A DNA stretch of 64,000 nucleotides, from the NCBI RefSeq assembly GCF_021432065.1, contig NZ_CP090364.1:1192601-1256600 (forward strand), written 5' to 3'. The notes under the pieces were generated by a model. That model ran no database searches. It was not told the DNA's origin and saw nothing but the letters and a program-made list of their open reading frames with translations. Source of the stretch: Photobacterium sp. TLY01 (GTDB taxonomy: Bacteria; Pseudomonadota; Gammaproteobacteria; Enterobacterales; Vibrionaceae). This document shows, piece after piece, positions 48,754 through 57,612 of this stretch (within the stretch, counting starts at the first letter, position 1; each line of letters begins with the position of its first letter). The position numbers and the translations under genes are program-made.

Positions 48754-49302
48754 ATGTGGCGACCAATGATTACAATGGCACCATGGGCATTAGCCCCAGA
48801 AACATCGACTAAGACTCAGGAAGAGTTTGTTTTTCGAAAACCGGAACGAACAGATGGTAATCGAGTGCATTCACTGATCGAATCTTGTCCCCCATTAGAC
48901 ACCAACTCCTCTTACTGCAATTTCCTGCAGACCACTCACTTCAAAGACACATGTATTGTTGCTGAATCAGACGGTGAGATGGCAGGGTTTGTCTCGGCTT
49001 ACAGAGTCCCTGAAAAGGAAAATACTCTGTTTATTTGGCAGGTTGCTGTCGGCGAGAAGGCGCGTGGTAAAGGGCTCGCTTTCAAGATGATTCAACAACT
49101 GCTGGCGCGTGATGATCTCAGCGATATTCGCTGTATCGAAACAACCATCACCCGCCTCAATAAAGCCTCTTGGGCGTTGTTTAAGAAGGTGGATCAGGCG
49201 AACGGTAACTTAGGTGAAGTCTCGCTGTTCCTTGATGAAGAGAAGCATTTCGACGGTGAACACGACTCGGAATATCTCTATCGCATTCCACTTAAACAAT
49301 AA
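48754..49302 (+). CDS. ectA: L-2,4-diaminobutyrate acetyltransferase EctA
   Basis: A 182-residue GNAT enzyme. The family core FRKPERTDGNRVHSLI, then CPPLDTNSSYCNFLQ, is intact, and the acetyl-CoA loop is GEKARGKGLA. It acetylates diaminobutyrate on the gamma amino group, the second step to ectoine. The ATG at 48766 (MITMAPW) may be the true start, judging from relatives; neither has a strong ribosome site. First gene of ectABC-ask. Confidence 0.95.
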   Translation: MWRPMITMAPWALAPETSTKTQEEFVFRKPERTDGNRVHSLIESCPPLDTNSSYCNFLQTTHFKDTCIVAESDGEMAGFVSAYRVPEKENTLFIWQVAVGEKARGKGLAFKMIQQLLARDDLSDIRCIETTITRLNKASWALFKKVDQANGNLGEVSLFLDEEKHFDGEHDSEYLYRIPLKQ

Positions 49303-49325
49303 ATCACGACAAAACAGGATAAGTC

Positions 49326-50591
49326 ATGAATATCTTTAATGCGCAGGAATCAAATGTTCAATGTTACGCCAAAAACTTCCCGGTGGTGTTCTCATCCGCA
49401 AAGGGCTGCTGGTTGAACACCAGCGAAGGTGAGCGTTACCTGGATTTCCTGGCAGGCGCTGGTGCGTTGAACTATGGCCATAATAACCCGGTGCTGAAAA
49501 AAGCACTGATGGATTACATCGATCAAGATGGCCTGACGCACGGTTTGGATATGCATTCCGAAGCAAAAGCGACATTTCTTGAAAACCTGAAAAATTACAT
49601 CCTGACCCCTCGTGGTCTGGACTACAAAGTACAGTTTACCGGCCCAACAGGCACTAACGCCGTTGAAGCCGCGCTGAAACTGGCGCGTAAAGTAAAAGGA
49701 CGCCAGAACATCGTTGCCTTCACCAATGGCTTCCACGGTGTGTCTTACGGTGCACTGGCGGCAACTGGTAACCAGCATCACCGTGGTGGTGCGGGTATGG
49801 CACTGAGCGGTGTCACCCGTCTGCCATACGAAGGTTACGCCGACCTGGATGGTCTGGCACTGTTCGAAGCTATGTTGACTGATAACTCCAGCGGCCTGGA
49901 TAAACCGGCGGCTGTCATCCTCGAAACCGTACAGGGTGAGGGTGGTCTGAACGCGGCTTCCAACGAATGGTTACAGCGCCTGAGCGCTATCTGTAAACGT
50001 CACGACATTCTGCTGATTGTCGATGACATTCAGGCGGGTTGTGGCCGTACCGGTACTTTCTTCAGCTTTGAGCCGTCTGGTATCAAACCGGATATGGTGA
50101 CCCTGTCTAAATCTATCGGTGGTTACGGTTTGCCAATGGCGGTCGTACTGCTGAAACCGGAACTGGACAAGTGGCTGCCAGGTGAGCACAACGGCACCTT
50201 CCGTGGTAATAACCACGCATTTGTGACAGCCGCTGTTGCGATTGAAGCCTACTGGCACAACGACGAGTTTGAGCAGCACATCAACGCACGCGCTGCCCAG
50301 CTGAACGTTACATTACAAAAAGTACTCAAACAGTACCCGGCGGTATTTGAAAAAATTAAAGGCCGCGGTCTGATGCAGGGTATTGCCTGTCACGATGGCG
50401 AATTTGCGGGTGCAATCGGTAAGCTGTGTTTTGAAAACGGCATGATTATCGAAACCGCTGGTCCGGATGATGAAGTGCTGAAGTTCTTCTGCCCGCTGAC
50501 TATCAGTGAAGCAGAACTGGAAAAAGGCCTGCACATCTTTGAAAAAGCGGTGGCCGAGTTTGCAAAATCCAGCATGAAGAAAGCGTCTTAA
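49326..50591 (+). CDS. ectB: Diaminobutyrate-2-oxoglutarate transaminase EctB
   Basis: A 421-residue class III PLP aminotransferase. The PLP Lys is in [13 protein letters not shown] (about residue 264), the pyridoxal ring Asp in [15 protein letters not shown], and the substrate-binding Thr region is FRGNNHAF. It converts aspartate semialdehyde to diaminobutyrate with glutamate as amino donor, the first committed step of ectoine synthesis. Twenty-three bases separate it from ectA and 11 from ectC. Confidence 0.97.
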   Translation: MNIFNAQESNVQCYAKNFPVVFSSAKGCWLNTSEGERYLDFLAGAGALNYGHNNPVLKKALMDYIDQDGLTHGLDMHSEAKATFLENLKNYILTPRGLDYKVQFTGPTGTNAVEAALKLARKVKGRQNIVAFTNGFHGVSYGALAATGNQHHRGGAGMALSGVTRLPYEGYADLDGLALFEAMLTDNSSGLDKPAAVILETVQGEGGLNAASNEWLQRLSAICKRHDILLIVDDIQAGCGRTGTFFSFEPSGIKPDMVTLSKSIGGYGLPMAVVLLKPELDKWLPGEHNGTFRGNNHAFVTAAVAIEAYWHNDEFEQHINARAAQLNVTLQKVLKQYPAVFEKIKGRGLMQGIACHDGEFAGAIGKLCFENGMIIETAGPDDEVLKFFCPLTISEAELEKGLHIFEKAVAEFAKSSMKKAS

Positions 50592-50602
50592 GGAGAATAA
50601 GA

Positions 50603-50998
50603 ATGATTGTACGCACCCTTGAAGAGTGCCAGAACAGCGAACGCCGGGTCGTGGCTGAAAACGGTAACTGGGAAAGTGTCCGCATGTTGCTGCGTGATGA
50701 CAACATGGGCTTCTCGTTCCACATCACTACTATCTTTGCCAATACCGATACACACATTCATTACAAGAACCATCTGGAATCTGTGTATTGCGTATCGGGT
50801 GAAGGGGAAATCCAGACCACTGCCGATGGCAAGACTTACCAGATCAAGCCAGGCACCTTGTATGTGCTGGACAAGCATGATGAACACCAGCTGCGCGCCA
50901 ACAAAGGTGTCGATATGGTGATGGCTTGTGTTTTCAACCCGCCACTGACGGGCATGGAAGTCCACGACAAAGACGGTGTTTACCCAGCAGCCGAATAA
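50603..50998 (+). CDS. ectC: Ectoine synthase EctC
   Basis: A 131-residue cupin that cyclises N-gamma-acetyl-diaminobutyrate to ectoine. Characteristic segments are MIVRTLEEC, then [12 protein letters not shown], and a cupin barrel with metal-site residues near [17 protein letters not shown] and [16 protein letters not shown] precedes the ATG. No ectD follows, so ectoine rather than hydroxyectoine is the expected end product from this locus. Confidence 0.97.
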   Translation: MIVRTLEECQNSERRVVAENGNWESVRMLLRDDNMGFSFHITTIFANTDTHIHYKNHLESVYCVSGEGEIQTTADGKTYQIKPGTLYVLDKHDEHQLRANKGVDMVMACVFNPPLTGMEVHDKDGVYPAAE

Positions 50999-51023
50999 TC
51001 ACAGCTGTATTGACGCAAGTGAT

Positions 51024-51079
51024 TAACCCTCCTTGCGATATCAACCTGAGGGTTACCGGAAGGCGGTGCAAACCGCCTT
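51024..51079 (+). promoter_or_regulatory. Tandem hairpins in the ectC-ask gap
   Basis: TAACCCTC (51024-51031) pairs with GAGGGTTA (51048-51055). AAGGCGGT (51060-51067) pairs with ACCGCCTT (51072-51079) around GCAA. They lie in a 137-base gap between genes otherwise spaced 11-23 bases, so they may limit or process the transcript. Confidence 0.55.
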
Positions 51080-51135
51080 TCAACACCATCAAGCCCGGCA
51101 CTCTTGCTGCGCTGATGAAAATAAAAGGAGTTACC

Positions 51136-52569
51136 ATGACTCATACCGTTGAAAAGATTGGCGGTACTTCCATGTCTGCGTTCGATGCGGTAATGGACAA
51201 TATCCTGCTCTATCCAGACAATCCTTATCAACGTATGTTTGTTGTTTCGGCCTACGGCGGTATCACTGACGCACTGTTGGAATGCAAGCGAACCGGTGAA
51301 CCGGGCATCTTCCGCTACATTGCAGAACGCAACGATGTGTGGCGCGAGAAATTAAAAGCACTGGAGCAGCGTATGCTGCTGATTAACGACACCATGTTCC
51401 CTGAGCTGTTCTGTCGTAACCGTGCCGATAATTTTGTCAAAGAGCGTATTGCGAACGCCATTACCTGTATCGAAAATATTCTGGAAACCTGTCAGTACGG
51501 ACAGTTTTCCCTGACCAGCTATTTGCCGCAAATTCGCGAGTTTCTGTCTTCTATTGGTGAAGCGCATTCTGCCTTTAATACCACGCTGATGTTGAATAAC
51601 CTGGGTATTAATTCTCGCTTTGTCGATCTGTCGGGCTGGGGCGCCGAGAACAATGTCCAGGGCGATCTGGATGCGGTGATTCTCGATGCCATTAAAGATA
51701 TCGATCTGAGCAAAGAACTGCCTATCGTGACCGGCTATGTGTACTGCGATGAAGGTCTGATGAAGACCTATGATCGTGGTTACAGTGAGATGACATTCAG
51801 CCGTCTGGCGGTATTGAGCAAGGCAAGCCGCGCGGTGATCCACAAAGAATATCACCTGAGCAGTGCTGATCCCCGTATCGTTGGCCCTGAGCATGTCCGC
51901 CCGATTGGAAAAAGTAACTATGATGTGGCTGACCAGCTGGCCAACCTGGGTATGGAAGCAATTCATCCCAACGCGGCTTCAGGGCTTCGTCGTGCCGGCA
52001 TTGAGCTGGCGGTGAAAAATACCTTTGAACCTGAACACCCGGGCACTTTGATTTCTCAGCATTATCAGCCCAATACGGGTAAAGCCGAGATTATTGCCGG
52101 TCGGGATAAGGTTTTTGCGCTGCATCTGTTTGACCAGGCTATGGTCGGCCAGGTGGAAGACGTCAGCTATGAGCTGATGGAAATCATCCGCGAAGAGAAC
52201 GTCCAGCTGATCAGTAAAGAGATGAACGCCAACTCGGTGACTTACTACCTGGATGGCAGCACATCAAGCCAGAACAAGGTATTGTCCAAAGCGGAGAAGC
52301 GTTATCCGAAGGCCAAGATCACCGGAAAAATGGTGGCGCTGATTTCGGTTATTGGTTCGGCTATCGATACCAATAAAACCATGAGTCAGGGTGTCTTGGC
52401 CCTGCTCGATAAAGATATCAGCCCGAAAGCGGCCCATGCCTCGCTGCGTAATGTTGATGTGCAGTTTGTGGTGAAAGACAGCGATTATCACGGGGCAATC
52501 TGTGCGCTGCATGAGAGCTTCATGAGTGAAAGCAAGGCGGCAGTAACGGCAGAGAAAGTCGTCGCTTAG
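51136..52569 (+). CDS. ask: Ectoine-pathway aspartokinase Ask_Ect
   Basis: A 477-residue aspartate kinase of the ectoine type. The N-terminus KIGGTSMSAFDAV and the VSAYGGITDALL segment belong to the amino acid kinase fold; ACT-type regulatory domains follow. These specialised kinases escape the usual lysine/threonine inhibition and feed aspartyl phosphate to ectoine. GGAG precedes the ATG. It is the last gene of the operon. Confidence 0.93.
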   Translation: MTHTVEKIGGTSMSAFDAVMDNILLYPDNPYQRMFVVSAYGGITDALLECKRTGEPGIFRYIAERNDVWREKLKALEQRMLLINDTMFPELFCRNRADNFVKERIANAITCIENILETCQYGQFSLTSYLPQIREFLSSIGEAHSAFNTTLMLNNLGINSRFVDLSGWGAENNVQGDLDAVILDAIKDIDLSKELPIVTGYVYCDEGLMKTYDRGYSEMTFSRLAVLSKASRAVIHKEYHLSSADPRIVGPEHVRPIGKSNYDVADQLANLGMEAIHPNAASGLRRAGIELAVKNTFEPEHPGTLISQHYQPNTGKAEIIAGRDKVFALHLFDQAMVGQVEDVSYELMEIIREENVQLISKEMNANSVTYYLDGSTSSQNKVLSKAEKRYPKAKITGKMVALISVIGSAIDTNKTMSQGVLALLDKDISPKAAHASLRNVDVQFVVKDSDYHGAICALHESFMSESKAAVTAEKVVA

Positions 52570-52601
52570 TAACGCTTTCCTCCGGTTTTCCCCCTGGAAT
52601 A

Positions 52602-52632
52602 AAAAAGGCAAGAGCATGGCTCTTGCCTTTTT
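52602..52632. terminator. Bidirectional terminator between ask and ygiQ
   Basis: A 14-base stem (AAAAAGGCAAGAGC with its complement) around ATG, A-rich and T-rich on opposite sides, serving both convergent genes. Confidence 0.92.
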
Positions 52633-52655
52633 GTTATCCGTTCACTAAAGCCTTA

Positions 52656-54938
52656 TCAGGCTCGAGCGCCACGTTTTGCGGAGGGTTTACCGCGAGACTG
52701 TGGTTTACCCGGCGATGACGGGCGTTTGCCGGCACCTTGTGGTTTACCTGAACCCTGAGCACTGCTGCCGCTATGGGTTTTGGGTTTACCAGAACCCTTG
52801 CGTTGCGTCGTTCCGTCTTTACGGATATCCGGCTGATTCGGGTGCTTGGTGGCGAAACGCTTGGCACCGTGACGGCTTGAACCGCGACGGGTCGCTGGCG
52901 TCAGGGCCGCTTCGCTGCCTTCGGCAGGCACCAGACAATCGGCTCGGTCACCGATCAGGTGTTTTTTACCCATGCTGATCAAGGCTTCACGGATCAGCGG
53001 CCAGTTGGCCGGATCATGATAGCGCAGCAAGGCTTTATGCAGACGGCGCTGACGCTCGCCTTTGGCCACAAACAAATCTTCACGCTGCTTATACTTCACA
53101 CGCTTGAGCGGGTTCGTTTCTGAGTGATACATGGCGGTGGCATTACACATAGGCGACGGATAGAAGTTTTGTACCTGATCGCACTGGTAATCATTTTTCT
53201 TGAGCCACAAGGCCAGATGCAGCATATCATCATCGGTTGAACCCGGATGGGCCGAAATAAAATACGGGATCAGATACTGTTTCTTGCCGGCTTCGGCGCT
53301 GTATTTTTCAAACAGCTCTTTGAAGCGGTCATAGGTGCCCATGCCCGGCTTCATCATCAGATCCAGCGTGCCTTTCTCAGTATGCTCCGGCGCGATTTTC
53401 AGATAACCACCCACATGGTGGGTCACCAGCTCTTTAATGTACTCCGGCGACTCGATAGCCAGATCGTAACGCACACCCGAAGCGATCATCACCTTCTTGA
53501 TCCCTTTCACTTCGCGGGCTTTACGGTAAAGATCTATGGTGTGTTTGTGGTCGGTATCCAGCTTCTCACAGATTTTCGGGAAGATGCACGACGGACGACG
53601 GCAGTTCTTCTCGGCGCGCGGATCGGAACAACCCAGGCGGTACATGTTCGCCGTCGGGCCGCCCAAATCGGAAATGGTGCCGGTAAAACCGGGTACTTTG
53701 TCGCGGATGTCTTCCAGTTCCTGCAAAATCGACTCGTGAGAGCGGTTTTGAATAATCCGGCCTTCGTGCTCGGTAATCGAGCAGAAAGAACAGCCACCAA
53801 AACAGCCACGCATGATGTTGACACTGGTCTTGATCATGTCATAAGCCGGGATCTTGGCTTTACCGTAGGAAGGGTGCGGCACCCGCGCGTACGACAGACC
53901 AAACACAAAGTCCATTTCTTCGGTGGTGAGCGGGATAGGCGGCTTGTTCACCCATAATTCACGGTCGCCATGCAGCTGGATCAGCGCACGGGCAGAATAA
54001 GGGTTGGCTTCCAGGTGCATCACACGGCTGGCATGGGCGTACAAAATGCGGTCGTTGCGCAGTTTCTCGTAAGAAGGCAAACGCACGGCGCTGGTAAAGG
54101 CGTCGTGACGTGACGGCTGAATCTGCACCGTCTGAGCTTTCACCGGCTCAGCCTCGGCTTTGGATTTATTGGTCTCGCAGACTTCTTCCGTGGCATAAGG
54201 ATTAGGCATCACCATAGATTTGCCCGGCTTATCGATGCGGGTGGAATCGATAATTTTATAATGGGCAGGTGCTTCTTTCAGGATCACCGCCGTACCCGCA
54301 ATGTCTGTCATAGTGCTGATGTCTTCGCCGCTGGCAATGCGGTGCGACACTTCCACCAGTGCCCGCTCGGCATTACCGAACAGCAGGATGTCCGCTTTGG
54401 CATCAAACAGCACGGAACGGCGCACTTTATCAGACCAGTAATCATAATGTGCCAGACGGCGCAGACTGGCTTCAATGCCACCCAATACAATCGGGGTGTC
54501 TTTATAGGCTTCACGGCAACGCTGCGAATACACCAGCACAGCACGGTCAGGGCGCTTGCCGCCAACATTGTCCGGGGTATAGGCATCATCATGGCGCAGC
54601 TTGCGATCCGCCGTATAACGGTTGATCATCGAGTCCATGTTGCCGGCCGTAATCCCGAAATACAGGTTCGGCTGACCCAGCGCCATAAAGGCATCTTTAT
54701 TGTTCCACTCGGGCTGAGCGATAATCCCGACACGGAACCCCTGAGCTTCCAGTACCCGACCGATCACCGCCATACCAAAGCTCGGGTGATCGACGTACGC
54801 ATCACCGGTCACAATGATAATGTCACAGCTATCCCAGCCTAACGCGTCCATTTCTTCACGCGTAGTCGGCAGAAACGGCGCTGTTCCATAGCATTCCGCC
54901 CAGTATTTCGGGTATTCGTTAATTTTCTTTAAATTCAT
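52656..54938 (-). CDS. ygiQ: YgiQ family radical SAM protein
   Basis: A 760-residue radical SAM enzyme. The 4Fe-4S motif [15 protein letters not shown] (CxxxCxxC) lies near residue 374, with the YgiQ N-terminal domain ([20 protein letters not shown]) and [14 protein letters not shown]. The last about 80 residues are a basic Lys/Gly/Pro-rich tail typical of the family. The chemical role is unknown. It borders the accessory island on its upstream side. Confidence 0.93.
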   Translation of the reverse strand: MNLKKINEYPKYWAECYGTAPFLPTTREEMDALGWDSCDIIIVTGDAYVDHPSFGMAVIGRVLEAQGFRVGIIAQPEWNNKDAFMALGQPNLYFGITAGNMDSMINRYTADRKLRHDDAYTPDNVGGKRPDRAVLVYSQRCREAYKDTPIVLGGIEASLRRLAHYDYWSDKVRRSVLFDAKADILLFGNAERALVEVSHRIASGEDISTMTDIAGTAVILKEAPAHYKIIDSTRIDKPGKSMVMPNPYATEEVCETNKSKAEAEPVKAQTVQIQPSRHDAFTSAVRLPSYEKLRNDRILYAHASRVMHLEANPYSARALIQLHGDRELWVNKPPIPLTTEEMDFVFGLSYARVPHPSYGKAKIPAYDMIKTSVNIMRGCFGGCSFCSITEHEGRIIQNRSHESILQELEDIRDKVPGFTGTISDLGGPTANMYRLGCSDPRAEKNCRRPSCIFPKICEKLDTDHKHTIDLYRKAREVKGIKKVMIASGVRYDLAIESPEYIKELVTHHVGGYLKIAPEHTEKGTLDLMMKPGMGTYDRFKELFEKYSAEAGKKQYLIPYFISAHPGSTDDDMLHLALWLKKNDYQCDQVQNFYPSPMCNATAMYHSETNPLKRVKYKQREDLFVAKGERQRRLHKALLRYHDPANWPLIREALISMGKKHLIGDRADCLVPAEGSEAALTPATRRGSSRHGAKRFATKHPNQPDIRKDGTTQRKGSGKPKTHSGSSAQGSGKPQGAGKRPSSPGKPQSRGKPSAKRGARA

Positions 54939-55236
54939 GCGTTTACTGTTGCTCGCTCAATGTAGGGCATTTGGGGCAAATATAAAAAACGTACGATTTT
55001 ACCATGTTCCCGCGGTAATACATCATTTTCTATTGATGGACGCATCAGGGGGGATTACCTGGCGTCATTTTCAACGCAGCGGTTCAAGGCATGGGTGCAA
55101 GGGCTATCAGGCTTAAAACGGGCGGCGTTTCGATCTGGCAAACTCATGGGCGAGTACGTTACTACGGAGGATCTCTGAAAAAGCTTATGTCACCCGCCAG
55201 GCATACGCGTGTGCGGCGGGTGGGGTTGAGTACGTG
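54939..55236. other. Left junction of the accessory island
   Basis: About 300 bases without a supported gene. CACCCGCC (55191-55198) and GGCGGGTG (55215-55222) form a hairpin with a 16-base loop, 15 bases before the insertion sequence. A plus-strand frame ending KLMGEYVTTEDL then TGA (about 55176) has no start codon and may be the tail of a deleted gene. Confidence 0.4.
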
Positions 55237-55309
55237 TGTAACCCTCCCCGAAAAACATGTCGCTAGTAATTAGAGCTTTTCCGTTTACACTGAAATAAAC
55301 GGAGAACGC

Positions 55310-55579
55310 ATGATGAAAAAATCACGCTACACAGAAACACAGATCGTGAAGATCCTGAAGGAAGTGGAGGCTGGCCGTAAGGTCAACGAAGTCTGTCGTG
55401 AATACGGTATCTCTGACGCTACCTATTACAACTGGAAATCGAAATATGGTGGTATGGAAGCGTCCGATGTGAAGCGGCTGAAAGAGCTTGAAGATGAAAA
55501 TCGCCGACTCAAGCAGATGTTCGCTGACCTCAGCCTTGAGCATCGTATTGTGAAAGATATTCTGGAAAAAAAGCTGTAA
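55310..55579 (+). CDS. IS3-family transposase OrfA
   Basis: An 89-residue helix-turn-helix protein (RYTETQIVKILKEVEAG; EYGISDATYYNWKSKYGG) with a C-terminal leucine-zipper-like segment. It binds the element ends. The frame ends just after the slippery A6G run, which allows the OrfAB fusion transposase to be made. Confidence 0.93.
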   Translation: MMKKSRYTETQIVKILKEVEAGRKVNEVCREYGISDATYYNWKSKYGGMEASDVKRLKELEDENRRLKQMFADLSLEHRIVKDILEKKL

Positions 55580-55602
55580 AGCCAGCGGTTAAACGCGAAC
55601 TC

Positions 55603-56424
55603 GTGGAGTATGTTCGTCAGCAATTTCGGGTCAGTCTCAGAATGGCCTGCCGCGCAGTTGGCATCAGTGATTCTGTCTATCGATATCAACCAGACCCTCA
55701 TCGAGATGATGAGGTCATCGCCAAGTTGCAAGAAGCCGTAGAGCGATATCCTGCTTATGGTTTTGGCAAGTTATTTAAAGTTCTCAGACGCTGGGGATAT
55801 CCATGGAACCACAAGCGCGTTTACCGTGTTTACTGCTCACTCAAGCTCAATATGAGGCGCAAAGGAAAAAAGCGGTTACCGAAACGGGAGCCAGTCCCGC
55901 TGGCACGTCCTGACGGGGTGAACGGCTGTTGGTCGATTGATTTTATGAGTGACGCTCTGGCTTGCGGCAGACGTTTTCGTACGTTTAATGTTGTCGATGA
56001 TTTTAACCGCGAAGTGTTAGCCATCGAAGTGGACTTAAATTTACCAGCCCCAAGAGTCATCCGGGTTTTGGAGCGTATCACAGCGTGGCGCGGGATGCCC
56101 GGCAAACTCAGGATGGATAATGGTCCAGAATTTATCTCCACAGCGTTAGCCGAATGGGCCGAAGAAAATCGAGTTGAACTTGAATTTATTCGACCAGGAA
56201 AACCCACTGAGAACTCATATATTGAGCGCTTTAATCGAACCTATCGCACAGAACTTCTCGATATGTACGTTTTTAAAACGCTGAGTGAAGTTCGAGAGTT
56301 AACCGAACAATGGATGAAGGAATATAACGATGAACGCCCTCATGATGCCCTTGATGATCTGACCCCGTGGGAATACTTAGCAAGGTACGAAAGCAGGAAA
56401 AACTCTAATTTAGGCTGCCATTAA
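55603..56424 (+). CDS. IS3-family transposase OrfB (DDE domain)
   Basis: 273 residues in the -1 frame relative to orfA. It holds the HTH_21 region (YPAYGFGKLFKVLRRWG) and a DDE integrase core: WSIDFMSDAL (first Asp), RMDNGPEFIS (second Asp), and the Glu in PTENSYIERFNRTYR. The true product is probably the OrfAB frameshift fusion covering 55310-56424. All catalytic residues are intact. Confidence 0.92.
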   Translation: MEYVRQQFRVSLRMACRAVGISDSVYRYQPDPHRDDEVIAKLQEAVERYPAYGFGKLFKVLRRWGYPWNHKRVYRVYCSLKLNMRRKGKKRLPKREPVPLARPDGVNGCWSIDFMSDALACGRRFRTFNVVDDFNREVLAIEVDLNLPAPRVIRVLERITAWRGMPGKLRMDNGPEFISTALAEWAEENRVELEFIRPGKPTENSYIERFNRTYRTELLDMYVFKTLSEVRELTEQWMKEYNDERPHDALDDLTPWEYLARYESRKNSNLGCH

Positions 56425-56440
56425 AGTAGGGAGGGTTACA

Positions 56441-57193
56441 ACTACGCATAGCCCGTCGCTGGCGGGGCTGGTGAATACAGATAAAATCCGATTTATTGAT
56501 CGAGTAGATGGCTCCACTATTGTTCGTAAAGGGAGTCAAGAAAACTTGGAGGCTATTGCAAATACGTTAGGTATGTTACCTGACGTATCGCTCTCAATAG
56601 ATAACTTAGGTGTGCAAACGATCCTTTGTCTGGAAGGCCCAACTGATGTTGAGTTCTTTAGTCATATGGGCAAACTATTCGATCTAGACTTGAAAAATGA
56701 TGACCGCATATTAACGATATTCTTAGGCGGTGGCACTTTAATGCATTGGGTTAATAACAACTATTTAGCTAAACTGAATAAGCCTGAAGTTCATATATAT
56801 GACAATGATGTATTTAAGTACCAGCTTGCTGTCGATCAAGTTAACCAGAGAGAAGGCTCTTGGGCTACATTAACCAATATGCTAGAGGTAGAAAATTATA
56901 TTCATCCTCGCTTGTTTAAAGAAGTTTACCCTATTGACGATGACTTCATTGACTTAGTTGATGGTTGGGAAAATGAATGGAAACATAAGAATATTCCAAA
57001 GGATTTATCAATATTTTTGAAGGAGCTAAAGGCTGCTGGCAATAATGAAATAGCAGGTGAAGGCGCAGGGTCGATAAAAAGGATTCTATCCGAAAAAGCT
57101 GCCCCGCTTGTCACAGTCGAGGATCTCAGACAGCTTGGAGCTTATGAAGAGGTCTGTGGTTGGTTTGATAGGATAAAAGAAAACCTCCAATAG
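56441..57193 (+). pseudogene. OLD-family ATPase-TOPRIM protein, N-terminal part lost at the IS
   Basis: Right after the IS the frame reads TTHSPSLAGLVNTDKIRFIDR, the end of the ABC-type ATPase domain (its THSP motif) of OLD-family proteins. A TOPRIM domain follows, with ILCLEGPTDVEFF (catalytic Glu and following Asp) and HIYDND (the DxD motif), then MLEVENYIHP. About 250 codons remain; the P-loop ATPase half is absent, and nothing like it lies left of the IS. A GTG at 56471 could start a TOPRIM-only fragment of 240 residues. OLD proteins are ATP-dependent nucleases that often serve in phage defence (e.g. Gabija GajA, retron and PARIS partners). Confidence 0.8.
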
Positions 57194-57198
57194 ATACT

Positions 57199-57275
57199 AG
57201 CGTTAAGGCTTCAAGATACTTTTTCTTACCCTAAATAAATGCGTTAGTTCATTTGCACTAACGTATTTCTGCCCA
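57199..57275 (+). repeat. Direct repeat copy A flanking the RT module
   Basis: Six bases after the OLD fragment stop. It shares AGCGTTAAGGCTTCAAGATA and the following CTTTT with copy B at 59131, then has a hairpin (CGTTAGT 57242-57248 with ACTAACG 57257-57263), then ATTTCTGCCCA. The hairpin bases differ from copy B, but the position and shape are kept. Confidence 0.75.
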
Positions 57276-57397
57276 ATGGTGTGTCACAGTGGCTCACGCT
57301 AGTACAACTTTGCCTTATCACCAGCTATTCGAAATGGCGTATGTATGAATTTAGGCGGCTTTTAGTCGTTTGGTTCGCGTTAATCGCCTGCATATTA

Positions 57398-57426
57398 TTG
57401 ACTTTGTTGAATAATTATGGTTAAAT
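57398..57426 (+). promoter_or_regulatory. Promoter for the RT-associated RNA
   Basis: TTGACT (57398-57403) and TTAAAT (57421-57426) are separated by 17 bases, close to a sigma-70 promoter. Transcription would start near 57433. Confidence 0.55.
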
Positions 57427-57432
57427 CCCACG

Positions 57433-57601
57433 CATGCCTATAGAGGTGAGCGGACACCCTTACCACTTAGTTATCCCTCTTGACTAATGGATGGCTGAGC
57501 AGGGACGTTAGTGGATAAAACATCTGTCTAATGTATGTAGTGACTATCTTTTACGTAGGTTGTGTCCGTGGAATAAACCCAGCGAAAGCTGGGTTTTTTT
57601 T
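57433..57601 (+). ncRNA. Putative structured ncRNA upstream of the RT
   Basis: About 170 bases between a promoter-like sequence and a perfect terminator, with no reading frame. Nested stems can be drawn: CGGACAC (57451-57457) with GTGTCCG (57562-57568), CCACT (57463-57467) with AGTGG (57510-57514), and TCCCT (57474-57478) with AGGGA (57501-57505). Defence RTs such as DRT2 and DRT9, and retrons, use an RNA encoded just upstream as template, so a template or structural role is inferred. The boundaries are approximate. Confidence 0.6.
57575..57601 (+). terminator. Terminator of the ncRNA
   Basis: AAACCCAGC-GAAA-GCTGGGTTT, a perfect nine-base stem with a GNRA tetraloop, ends in eight T. The RT Shine-Dalgarno AGGAG starts one base after it. 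Confidence 0.92.
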
Positions 57602-57612
57602 AGGAGAAATTT

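Larger units (their letters stand above)
55237..56440 (+). mobile_element. IS3-family insertion sequence (IS407-like group)
   Basis: 1,204 bases with terminal inverted repeats TGTAACCCTCCC (left) and GGGAGGGTTACA (right) and two overlapping frames, orfA and orfB, joined by a -1 frameshift site AAAAAAG at 55567-55573. It looks intact. The flanking four bases differ (CGTG left, ACTA right), so there is no target duplication, which suggests that a deletion next to the element followed insertion. The right end cuts an OLD-family gene inside its THSP motif. Confidence 0.92.

Noticed and set aside
54950..55176. Open plus-strand frame ending KLMGEYVTTEDL before the IS
   Set aside because: No start codon or ribosome site and no recognisable family; it could be the tail of a deleted gene, but this cannot be supported.
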